From DASXTC01 sp036505635 (GTDB lineage: Bacteria; Acidobacteriota; Polarisedimenticolia; JACPZX01; DASXTC01): a stretch of DNA of 64,000 bases. Shown here in pieces: positions 1 through 7,221 of the stretch. The notes under the pieces were generated by a model, which did not search any database, was not told where the DNA came from, and was given only the letters and a program-made list of their open reading frames with translations. The position numbers and the translations under genes were made by a program. The number at the start of each line of letters is the position of its first letter. The first letter of the stretch is position 1. Location: the NCBI GenBank assembly GCA_036505635.1, contig DASXTC010000028.1, forward strand, positions 1 through 64,000, given 5' to 3'.

Positions 1-15
1 CCCGGAGTGAGCTTC

Positions 16-294
16 CCTAGGAGTGTGTCCGAGTAATGGCTTGGGCCGCGCGCACGGGGCTCGCGAGCCGCAGCCAAGGAGCGAGGAGGAAGTCGACCCG
101 AGTGGTCGTCGACGACGAGCGACGATGGATGAGGCCGCGACCCCGGTGCGCCCACAGGGTTGCGGCGGCGCGGGGCCATCTCCTTCGTCAGCGCTCCTCG
201 ACGATGTCTCGCATCGACTTCGTCGCGCTTCCTCGGATCCGACCCCGCGGCGCTCGCAACGCGACCCGAGCCATTACTCGGACACACTCCTAGG
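16..294. mobile_element. MITE-like element with inverted termini
   Basis: The ends form a perfect 24-bp inverted repeat: 16-39 (beginning CCTAGGAGTGTGTCC) is the reverse complement of 271-294. Pairing continues inward with a few mismatches to about 50 and 260. Both outer edges carry CCTAGG (16-21 and 289-294), so a CTAG or TA target duplication is possible. About 200 bp of interior shows no convincing coding region, only shadows in several frames. Size, inverted ends and absence of a transposase fit a non-autonomous MITE; IS5/IS427-like or IS630-like mobilisation is inference from the possible target site. The right end supplies the stop codon of the neighbouring - strand gene. Confidence 0.6.
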
Positions 295-1036
295 ACGGTC
301 GGCGCTCCGACCGCCGCGGCGAGCGGCGCGAGTCGGGTGTGATTCCGGCGGCGCGCGCCACCCCATCCCGGTAGGCCTGCCACAGCTCGAGACTGCGCTC
401 GAGAGCCTCGACGCAGAGCATCTGGTCGCCGCCGGTCTTCGCGTGCTCCAGGACGGTCCGCCAGGCGGCGCGGCGATGGCCGTCCTCCACGCGAGCGTGC
501 GCCCGCTTGAGCTTCAGGTAGCGCGGGTCGAGGCCGTGATACCTGACGAGCGGGTTGTCACGCAGGATCGCCCGCTCGGCCTCATCGGGGGCCGGCGCGG
601 GCCTCAGGGGGTGCTGCGTGATCTCGCGGCGCTCGTGGACGCTCCCTTCGACGAAGATCGTGACGACGGCCGCCCCCACGACCCAGGGCATCTGGCTCGT
701 GGCCTGGTCCAGCCATTCACGGTATTTCCGGCTCTCGGGGAGGGGCTTCACATTGCGGAACTCGCGTTTGTCAAACCCGAGCCCCTGCATCATGTAAAGG
801 AACAGCTCCGGGTGCGGACCGGTGCCCGACAGCCCCCCCGTCTCCTCCTCGTAGATGTTCTCGGCGAGGTCACGCCGGACCTCGTCGACCGGGCACCGCG
901 AATGGATCCGGCTCACGAGGATGGGGAAATCCCGCACGTAGACCTCGAATTCCTGCTGGAAGTGGAGCTTGAGCTGTTCGAGGGTGGCGGTCGGGCCCCC
1001 CAGGATGGGCCAGGCCCAATGGTCCTTGTGGTCCAT
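290..1036 (-). CDS. Heme-oxygenase-like (TENA/PqqC-type) iron-containing redox protein
   Basis: About 248 aa from an ATG at 1036; a TTG 23 codons upstream is a weaker alternative. The all-helical sequence, with 'HFQQEFEVYVRDFP' near the N-terminus, then 'ENIYEEETGG' and 'HPELFLYMMQGLG', resembles the TENA/THI-4/PqqC and CADD-like superfamily, in which Glu/His-rich helices often bind a di-iron or other redox centre. The substrate cannot be told from sequence. It is transcribed divergently from carD. Its arginine/serine-rich C-terminus and TAG stop fall at the end of the inverted-repeat element at 16-294, so the native end may have been altered by the insertion. Family assignment is reasonable; function is open. 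Confidence 0.7.
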   Translation of the reverse strand: MDHKDHWAWPILGGPTATLEQLKLHFQQEFEVYVRDFPILVSRIHSRCPVDEVRRDLAENIYEEETGGLSGTGPHPELFLYMMQGLGFDKREFRNVKPLPESRKYREWLDQATSQMPWVVGAAVVTIFVEGSVHERREITQHPLRPAPAPDEAERAILRDNPLVRYHGLDPRYLKLKRAHARVEDGHRRAAWRTVLEHAKTGGDQMLCVEALERSLELWQAYRDGVARAAGITPDSRRSPRRSERRPS

Positions 1037-1213
1037 AATCCGCAGGAGGGAACTTTTCAGGTCGGTCACGGCCAGAAAGATAGAGCCGATACTCCTAAGG
1101 ATCAAGCTGACAGGACCTTACGCACGAACCCCCGCCGCTCAAGCGCTCCCCCTGACAGGCCGCCCCGCACAGTGCCAGGTCGGGCCGGATAGTCGGGAAA
1201 CCGCATGGATTCA

Positions 1214-1242
1214 TTGACATCACGCGGTCATTGCACTAGAAT
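1214..1242 (+). promoter_or_regulatory. Sigma-70 type promoter of carD
   Basis: TTGACA (1214-1219), a 17-bp spacer and TAGAAT (1237-1242). This is close to the housekeeping consensus, predicting transcription from about 1249 and a leader of about 60 nt. Confidence 0.75.
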
Positions 1243-1307
1243 AACCCGTTGATTCTTAATGGAATCGAGTTCGGGCGCAAGGAACGACGCGTTCGATGGA
1301 GGTTACC

Positions 1308-1814
1308 GTGCAGTTCAAGATCGGAGACAAAGTCGTCTATCCGAATCATGGCGTGGGTGTGATCGAGCAGATCATGGATGCGTCGAGCTCGGGAATCGAC
1401 AATACCTTCTATCAGCTCAGGATCCTGGCGAACGACAGCACCGTCCTCGTCCCGACGACCAACACACACCATGTGGGCCTGAGAAAGGTCCTTTCCAAGA
1501 AGGACGTCGAGAAGGTCTTCAAGGTGCTGCGTTCCGGCAAGGTGGAGATCACCAGCGACTGGAAGGGGCGCTTCCAGGAGAACTCCGACAAGATGAGGAC
1601 GGGCGACATCTTCGAGGTGGCGAGGGTCCTCAAGAACCTGAGCTACCTCAGCAAGAGCAAAAACCTCTCGTACCGCGAGAGGAAGATGCTCGATAAATCG
1701 AAGTACCTTATCGTGAGCGAGATCGCCGAAGTGGCCAACGTGCCCGAGGATCAGATCGAGGCGAAGGTGGACAAGGCCGTCTCGGTCGCGACCCGGGGCG
1801 TGTCGGACCACTGA
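1308..1814 (+). CDS. carD: CarD/CdnL-family RNA polymerase-binding regulator
   Basis: CarD/CdnL proteins bind the beta subunit of RNA polymerase through an N-terminal Tudor-like RID domain and stabilise open complexes, notably at rRNA promoters. The N-terminal 'FKIGDKVVYPNHGVGVIE' is the classic RID motif, and the C-terminal half is helical and basic, ending in a DNA-binding-type helical bundle. An in-frame ATG lies at 1296, but GGAGG at 1298-1302 sits 5 nt before GTG 1308, which gives the usual CarD N-terminus (168 aa). Transcribed alone: a consensus promoter precedes it and an intrinsic terminator follows. Family assignment is very secure. Confidence 0.93.
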   Translation: MQFKIGDKVVYPNHGVGVIEQIMDASSSGIDNTFYQLRILANDSTVLVPTTNTHHVGLRKVLSKKDVEKVFKVLRSGKVEITSDWKGRFQENSDKMRTGDIFEVARVLKNLSYLSKSKNLSYRERKMLDKSKYLIVSEIAEVANVPEDQIEAKVDKAVSVATRGVSDH

Positions 1815-1840
1815 AGCTCCGGTTGAATTCGATGCTGTCA

Positions 1841-1875
1841 AGGGCGGCCCGGTTCGGGGTCGCCCTTTCTTTTTT
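1841..1875 (+). terminator. Intrinsic terminator of carD
   Basis: AGGGCGGCCC pairs with GGGTCGCCCT around a 6-nt loop (stem 1841-1866, one G-U pair), immediately followed by a T-rich tract to 1875. It is the clearest rho-independent terminator in the window. Confidence 0.85.
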
Positions 1876-1896
1876 CAGCGGCGCCGGGCCGATGAC

Positions 1897-3240
1897 ATGA
1901 TGAGCACCCTGTCCTTACTGGTCATCCTCATGGGCCTCCTGGCCCTCCAGGCGGCGATCTCCGCCACCGAGACGGCCTTCTTCAGCCTCCGTCCCTGGCG
2001 GGTCGAGCGCCTTCTCAAGGAAAGACCCGGGCCCGGCCGAGTGATTGCCGAGGCGCTCAGGGACCCCAGGGTCTTCCTGGTCAGCGTGATCCTCGGGATC
2101 GAGCTGGCGAGCGTCGGGACCTCGAACCTGGCGGCGATCCTCACGCGAAGGTACCAGGGAACGACGTTCTCCGCGAACGTCTCGGTGATGATCGGGGTCG
2201 CAATCACGTCCGCGCTCCTGGTGCTTGTGGGAGACCTCTTCCCCAAGTCGCTCGCCGTCAACGCTCCCGAGAGGGCGGCGCTGCGCCTGGCGCGGCCGGT
2301 CTGGTTCTTCCTCTCTCTGGTGCGCCCCGTGGCGGCGCCGGTGGCCCGGCTCGCCGCGCTCCTGACGGAGAACCGGCGATCCCGGGCGTCGACCGCCGGG
2401 GGGCCCGCGCCGCTGAGCGAGGAGGACTTCCGGACCCTGATCGAGATCAGCCGGCGGGAAGGAGTGCTCAAGCCGGCCCAGACCGAGATGATCGAGGCGG
2501 CCTTCCGCCTGGGCGATCTCCAGGTCAGGCAGGTGATGGTGCCCCGGCCCGACATCCTCGCGATCCGCGAGACGGCCACCGTTGAGGAGGCCCTCGAGTC
2601 GATCCGCGGCAGCCGCCACTCGCGCATCCCCGTCTACGGCGAGAGCCTCGACGAGATCCGGGGCGTGCTCTACGCGAAGGACCTGCTCGCGGGGCGGTTC
2701 GGCCTCAGCCCCTCGGCCACGGTGCGCGAGATGGCGCGGCCCGCCCTGTTCGTGCCGGAGGTGATGCGCGCGCGGCAGCTCGTGCGCGAGTTGCAGGCCA
2801 GAAAGGTCCACCTCGCCATCGTCGTGGACGAGTACGGCGGCACCGCCGGCGTGATCACGCTCGAGGATCTGCTCGAGGAGATGGTGGGGGAGTTCTCCGA
2901 CGAGTTCGACCGGCCGGTGCGCGTCTTCAGGAGGGTGCGCCGCGGAGTCTTCTGGGTGCGGGCGAGCATGACGGTACCCGAGTTCGGCCGCAGGGTCCGC
3001 GTGCGGATCAAGGACCCGGAAGTCGACACCATCGGCGGCTACGTGCTCAAGCTCTTCGATCGGGTGCCGGCCGAGGGGGACTCGGTCTCGGACGACCACT
3101 TCACCTTCACCGTGAGACGGATGAAGGGGAGGCGGATCATGGTCCTGCTGGTGGAGAGACACCCGGCGGCCGGCGCGGGGGACGGGGCGCCCCGCAAAGA
3201 GAAGGGCCCGGCGGAAGGATCGACCGCCCGCCGGGCCTGA
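1897..3240 (+). CDS. CNNM/CorC (HlyC) family membrane protein with CBS pair
   Basis: 447 aa in the usual order: a DUF21/CNNM transmembrane domain over roughly residues 1-140, a CBS pair around 205-320 (with 'QVRQVMVPRPDI' and 'AIVVDEYGGTAGVITLEDLLEE'), and a C-terminal CorC_HlyC domain around 335-420. Relatives act in Mg2+/Co2+ efflux or homeostasis at the inner membrane; older annotations call them hemolysins. The start is the first of two adjacent ATGs, without a strong ribosome site. A 9-bp GC stem (3205-3213/3229-3237) lies at the end of the reading frame but lacks a T tract. Confidence 0.88.
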   Translation: MMSTLSLLVILMGLLALQAAISATETAFFSLRPWRVERLLKERPGPGRVIAEALRDPRVFLVSVILGIELASVGTSNLAAILTRRYQGTTFSANVSVMIGVAITSALLVLVGDLFPKSLAVNAPERAALRLARPVWFFLSLVRPVAAPVARLAALLTENRRSRASTAGGPAPLSEEDFRTLIEISRREGVLKPAQTEMIEAAFRLGDLQVRQVMVPRPDILAIRETATVEEALESIRGSRHSRIPVYGESLDEIRGVLYAKDLLAGRFGLSPSATVREMARPALFVPEVMRARQLVRELQARKVHLAIVVDEYGGTAGVITLEDLLEEMVGEFSDEFDRPVRVFRRVRRGVFWVRASMTVPEFGRRVRVRIKDPEVDTIGGYVLKLFDRVPAEGDSVSDDHFTFTVRRMKGRRIMVLLVERHPAAGAGDGAPRKEKGPAEGSTARRA

Positions 3241-3420
3241 GTGAAGGATGAGTCCCGACAGACTCGGAGAGTCCTTCCCTCTTGACGCCCGATCCCCATT
3301 GATGCGGACGCCAAGAACCCCCCGCGCCTGTCTGGCCTTCATATACGGCCAGGTCCGGCCCACGTCAAGACGAAACCCACGTCCCATAAGGCTTTCGACG
3401 GGTCACTGCGGGGGCTGAGC

Positions 3421-5043
3421 GTGGATCCCATCGTCATGCGGGCGGTCGTCTCGGAGCTGGGCGCCGCGCTCACCGGCTCGCGCGTCTCCGACGTCATCCA
3501 GATAGAGGCGAGCCGTTTTCTCATTCGATTCGGCGACCCGCCCTTCCCCCGGGTCCACATCGCGATCCATCCCCGGCTCTCGACCCTGCATCTGGCGCGA
3601 GGCATCAGGGCCCCGGCGACAACCACGGAGCTGGCGGTCGAGCTGACCCGCGAGCTGGCCGGGCGCGCGGTCCTCTCCGTGAGCAAGCCCGCGGACGAAC
3701 GCCTCGTGAGAATCCATCTCGACGAAGGCCGCACTCTGATCGTCGAGCTGATGGGCAAGGCCTCGAACCTCCTGCTTCTGGACGGACAGGATCGCATCCT
3801 CCGTTTCGCGCGCACTCATCACGGCGAGTTCCGCCAGCCTGTCGTGGGGGGCCTATACCAGCCACCGCCGCCGGTGGCGGGCTTCCCGGATCCCTGGCCC
3901 GGCATGAGCCCGCTGCTCGCCCGGGAGCGCGACCCGGCGACGCTGCTCGATCGCGCGGCCGGGGGGAGGTACGACGCGGTCCTTTACAGCCCCGCGCCGC
4001 CGCTGGAGCTTCCGGAATCGCTCGCGCTCACCTCGCGCAACCTCTTCGCCTTCCCCTTTCCCCTGAGCCACGCGACGGGGCTGACGGCCACCTCCTTCGC
4101 CAGCGTCAACGAGGCGGAGGAGGCCGCGACCGGTTGCCTGCTGAGGAACATGCTCTACGAGACGGTGCACCAGTCTCTGGCCGCCCTGCTGCGGCGGGAG
4201 GGGCGCCGGACGACCGACCTGATCTCGGTGCTCGAGGAGGAGCTGGCGGAGGCGGAGCGCTCGGGCCATGAAGATCGCCGCCGAGGCGAGCTGATCCTCG
4301 CCGGTCTGCACGCGGCGCGCAAGGAAGGGGACGTCGTGCGTGTCGTGGACCACTACGATCCGGAGGAGCGTATCGTGGAGATCCCCATCGATCCGAGGCT
4401 CGATCTTAAGGGCAACGCGCAGCGCTACTTCAAGTCGGCCCGGCGCGGCGCCCGCGCGCGGGAGCTGCTCCCCGCGAGGCTCGAGAGGCTCAGGGCTCGC
4501 CTGGAGGCGGTGGGGGATTCCGCCGAGCGGGTGGAGCAGGCCCGCACCCGCGTGGAGCTGGAGGCGGTGGAGCGGGAGCTTCAGGACGCGGGGATCGTGC
4601 GCGCTTTCCGCAAAGCGGAGCGCGCCGAGGTGGGACGGAAGGCCGAGTACGTCAAGGTGAAGGAGTTCCTCACGCGCGAGGGCTTCACGGTGCTGGTGGG
4701 CAGGACGGCCTCCGAGAACGATCACCTCACCTTCAAGGTGGCGGCGCCGCACGACCTGTGGCTGCACGCGGCGGGGCACGCAGGAGCCCACGTCATCGTG
4801 CGCAACCCGCGCCGGCTGCCGTCGCTTCCCGATGCCACGGTGCTGGAGGCCGCCGCCATCGCCGCCTACTTCAGCAAAGGGGGCGGCACGGGAGACATGG
4901 ACGTGCACGTGACGTTCCGCCGCCACGTCCGCAAGGGACGCGGGATGTCTCCCGGCATGGTGATGCTCAAGCGCCACCGGACCGTGAGGGTGAGCCCGGC
5001 GCTGCCGTCGGCGCAAGGCCGAGGCGTCCCGAGGATGGATTGA
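3421..5043 (+). CDS. rqcH: NFACT-family protein (RqcH/Rqc2-like)
   Basis: 540 aa from a GTG start. The N-terminal NFACT-N region begins 'DPIVMRAVVSELGAALTGSR' and is followed by a long charged coiled-coil middle section (about residues 240-400). The C-terminal NFACT-R region holds the hallmark 'PHDLWLHAAGHAGAHVIV'. Bacterial homologues (RqcH, also annotated FbpA) bind the obstructed 50S subunit and recruit tRNA-Ala to add alanine tails to stalled nascent chains. The older fibronectin-binding label comes from Gram-positive homologues. It stands alone between carD/CNNM and the flippase-like gene. Confidence 0.87.
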   Translation: MDPIVMRAVVSELGAALTGSRVSDVIQIEASRFLIRFGDPPFPRVHIAIHPRLSTLHLARGIRAPATTTELAVELTRELAGRAVLSVSKPADERLVRIHLDEGRTLIVELMGKASNLLLLDGQDRILRFARTHHGEFRQPVVGGLYQPPPPVAGFPDPWPGMSPLLARERDPATLLDRAAGGRYDAVLYSPAPPLELPESLALTSRNLFAFPFPLSHATGLTATSFASVNEAEEAATGCLLRNMLYETVHQSLAALLRREGRRTTDLISVLEEELAEAERSGHEDRRRGELILAGLHAARKEGDVVRVVDHYDPEERIVEIPIDPRLDLKGNAQRYFKSARRGARARELLPARLERLRARLEAVGDSAERVEQARTRVELEAVERELQDAGIVRAFRKAERAEVGRKAEYVKVKEFLTREGFTVLVGRTASENDHLTFKVAAPHDLWLHAAGHAGAHVIVRNPRRLPSLPDATVLEAAAIAAYFSKGGGTGDMDVHVTFRRHVRKGRGMSPGMVMLKRHRTVRVSPALPSAQGRGVPRMD

Positions 5044-5081
5044 CCCTCCCCGAGCCGCTGTAGTACGGTGTCGAACTGAAC

Positions 5082-5102
5082 CGAGCGCGGCTCGCGGGTT
5101 TT
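5082..5102 (+). terminator. Weak terminator-like hairpin after the RqcH-like gene
   Basis: CGAGC (5082-5086) and GCTCG (5090-5094) form a short stem with a 3-nt loop, followed by CGGG and four T. A possible but weak intrinsic terminator. Confidence 0.35.
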
Positions 5103-5140
5103 CCCATGTCCCTCACCTCCTGGACACAAGCGGCCTGAGC

Positions 5141-6205
5141 ATGATCAAACGCGGCCTGAGGATCACCCTCAGCTTTGTGCTGGCCGCCCTCTTCCTCTAC
5201 CTCTTCTTCCGCAAGCTGCACATCGGCCAGGTCGTCCGGTACATGGGGCAGGCCGACTTTCTCTGGCTCGCCGTCGCCGTGGGGTTCCAGCTCGTCCACC
5301 TGACGCTGCGCAGCTACCGCTGGCGAATCCTGCTGACGCCGATGAAGGGACGGATCGGCTTCTACAACCTCTTCTCCACGACGTCGGTGGGGTACCTGAT
5401 CAGCTTCGCCTTCTTCCGCGTCGGGGAGGTCCTGCGCCCGCTGATGCTCGCCCAGCGGGAGGGCATCAGCAAGTCCTCCACCGTGGCCACGTGCGTGCTG
5501 GAGCGCCTGATGGACTTCCTCAGCGTGGCGTTCCTCTTCGGCGTCTACCTGATCTTCCTGTTCGATCCGCCCGCCGCGGGGACTGGAGCCCTCGACATGC
5601 ACCAGGTGAGACAGGGTGGGCTCCTCTTCGGCGCGGTGACGCTGGCCGCCTTTCCCGCGCTCTACCTCATGGTGCACTTCCGCCACCGCCTGTTCCACTG
5701 GCTCGACGCGCACCCGTCCCTCTCCGGCTCCTTCCTGCCGCGCCTGCTTCATTCGTTCATGGGGGGCTTCGACGCGGTGAAGAGCGGCTGGGTCTTCGTC
5801 CTCGCCTGGATGCAGTCGATCGCCATCTGGCTCGTGATCACCGGCTCGATCTGGGCTTCCTTGAAAGCCTTCGACCTTCCAATCGGCTTTGCCGACTCGC
5901 TGCTCATGATGGGGCTTCTCTCGATAGGGATCGCCGTGCCCACGCCGGGCGGGGTGGGGTCCTACGAGTACGCGGGCCAGCTCGGCCTGGAAGGGGTCTT
6001 CGGCGTGGAGGCCAACCGGGCGGCGGCCACGATCCTCGTGACCCACGCCTTCGCCATCGCGCCGGTCATCCTCATCGGCCTTGCCCTCCTGTGGAGGGAA
6101 GGCCTGGACATCAGGAGCCTGTTGCGGATCACGCGGGAGGCGGAGGCGGGAGGGCAACTGGCCGCTTCCGACAAGACGCCCCGCGTCATGGGGGCGTCGC
6201 GGTGA
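5141..6205 (+). CDS. Flippase-like integral membrane protein (UPF0104/LPG-synthase TM domain)
   Basis: 354 aa, almost entirely hydrophobic, with about eight membrane segments starting near residue 7. It matches the lysylphosphatidylglycerol synthase transmembrane/UPF0104 (AglD-like) family, including 'GYLISFAFFRVGEVLRPLML' and 'GIAVPTPGGVGSYE'. These domains are thought to flip or transfer lipid-linked substrates; the soluble aminoacyl-transferase domain of MprF is absent, so lysyl-PG synthesis is not supported. The stop codon overlaps the GTG of nrdR (GTGA), making translational coupling likely. Confidence 0.82.
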   Translation: MIKRGLRITLSFVLAALFLYLFFRKLHIGQVVRYMGQADFLWLAVAVGFQLVHLTLRSYRWRILLTPMKGRIGFYNLFSTTSVGYLISFAFFRVGEVLRPLMLAQREGISKSSTVATCVLERLMDFLSVAFLFGVYLIFLFDPPAAGTGALDMHQVRQGGLLFGAVTLAAFPALYLMVHFRHRLFHWLDAHPSLSGSFLPRLLHSFMGGFDAVKSGWVFVLAWMQSIAIWLVITGSIWASLKAFDLPIGFADSLLMMGLLSIGIAVPTPGGVGSYEYAGQLGLEGVFGVEANRAAATILVTHAFAIAPVILIGLALLWREGLDIRSLLRITREAEAGGQLAASDKTPRVMGASR

Positions 6206-6675
6206 AGTGCCCTTTCTGCGGACACCTGCACGACAAGGTCGTCGATTCCCGGGAAGGCAAGGAGGGGCTGGTCATCAGGAGGCGCCGCGAGTGTCTCCAG
6301 TGCACCCGCCGCTTCACGTCCTACGAGCGGATCGAGGAGATCTCGTTCCGCCTCCTCAAGAGGGATGGCCGCAGGGAGCCCTTCGACCGCCAGAAGCTCA
6401 TGAACGGCCTGATCAAGGCCTGCGAGAAGCGCCCGGTGCCGGTCAAGGCCCTCGATGCGATTGCCGATGAGATCGAGTCGATGCTCCAGGACAGCCCCGA
6501 CAAGGAGCTGACGACCGATCGGGTCGGGGCGCACGTGATGCTGCGGCTGCGGGAGCTGGACAAGGTGGCCTACGTCCGGTTCGCCTCGGTCTACCGTCGC
6601 TTCGAGGAGGCCAAGGACTTCCTGGAGGAGCTCAAGGGGCTGCTGGACCAGAAGCAGGCTGAGGAGAGCAAGTAG
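6202..6675 (+). CDS. nrdR: Transcriptional repressor NrdR
   Basis: 157 aa. The N-terminal zinc ribbon has Cys3/Cys6 ('CPFC') and Cys31/Cys34 ('CLQC'), followed by an ATP-cone domain to about residue 140. NrdR binds NrdR boxes and represses ribonucleotide reductase genes according to dATP/ATP level. The GTG start at 6202 overlaps the preceding stop and gives the conserved N-terminus; any longer reading in this frame would be antisense shadow of the flippase gene. Length and motifs are typical. No nrd gene or evident NrdR box lies in the window, so targets are elsewhere. Confidence 0.95.
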   Translation: MKCPFCGHLHDKVVDSREGKEGLVIRRRRECLQCTRRFTSYERIEEISFRLLKRDGRREPFDRQKLMNGLIKACEKRPVPVKALDAIADEIESMLQDSPDKELTTDRVGAHVMLRLRELDKVAYVRFASVYRRFEEAKDFLEELKGLLDQKQAEESK

Positions 6676-6756
6676 GGGACCCCCTGCGAGGGGGGAGTTG
6701 CGCACCCGGCGCCGGCCCACAATATTGGTCAGGGAAGCCATCGGTCTGGAGGGTCC

Positions 6757-7221
6757 ATGGAGCACAGTTTCGGCCCCTACCTGGAGATCGCCCGCATCCA
6801 GAGCGAGATGAACAAGATGTTCGACGTGCTCGTCCAGATGCGGGACGAGAAGGGGCAGATCGCCGGCACCTCCTGGATTCCCAGCGTGGACGTCTGCCGC
6901 AACGGCGACGGGCTGGTGGTGACCTGCGAGCTTCCAGGGGTCCCGCTGGAGTCTCTCAAGGTGAGCGCCCTTGGCGGTTCGCTGATCATCACGGGTGAGC
7001 GCCCCCCCGAGCAGCGCCAGGGCAAGGGGATCAAGTATCACGTCGTGGAGCGCGTCAACGGCAGGTTCCGCCGCGTCGTCCCGCTCGGGATGCCGATCAA
7101 CACGCGCGACGCGGCCGCAGAGCTGGGCGACGGCGTGCTCAAGGTGTTCTTCCCCAAGGTCTCCAACCGGCGCGGCGAAGAGGTCGCCATCCCGGTCACC
7201 GCGCGGGAGGGTCGCAAATGA
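6757..7221 (+). CDS. Small heat-shock protein (Hsp20/alpha-crystallin)
   Basis: 154 aa. The alpha-crystallin domain spans roughly residues 45-140, with 'IPSVDVCRNGDGLVVTCELP' at its start and 'GSLIITGER' in the middle. An ATP-independent holdase that keeps unfolding proteins soluble. GGAGG lies just before the ATG. The stop overlaps the lon start (ATGA at 7218), so holdase and protease are made together, a functionally sensible pair. No CIRCE element or clear heat-shock promoter is visible in the 81 nt upstream; a small GC hairpin at 6680-6694 sits there. Confidence 0.9.
   Translation: MEHSFGPYLEIARIQSEMNKMFDVLVQMRDEKGQIAGTSWIPSVDVCRNGDGLVVTCELPGVPLESLKVSALGGSLIITGERPPEQRQGKGIKYHVVERVNGRFRRVVPLGMPINTRDAAAELGDGVLKVFFPKVSNRRGEEVAIPVTAREGRK

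Noticed and set aside
3205..3237. 9-bp GC stem at the end of the CNNM gene as a terminator
   Set aside because: Loop of 15 nt, no T tract and located inside the coding frame; too weak to call.
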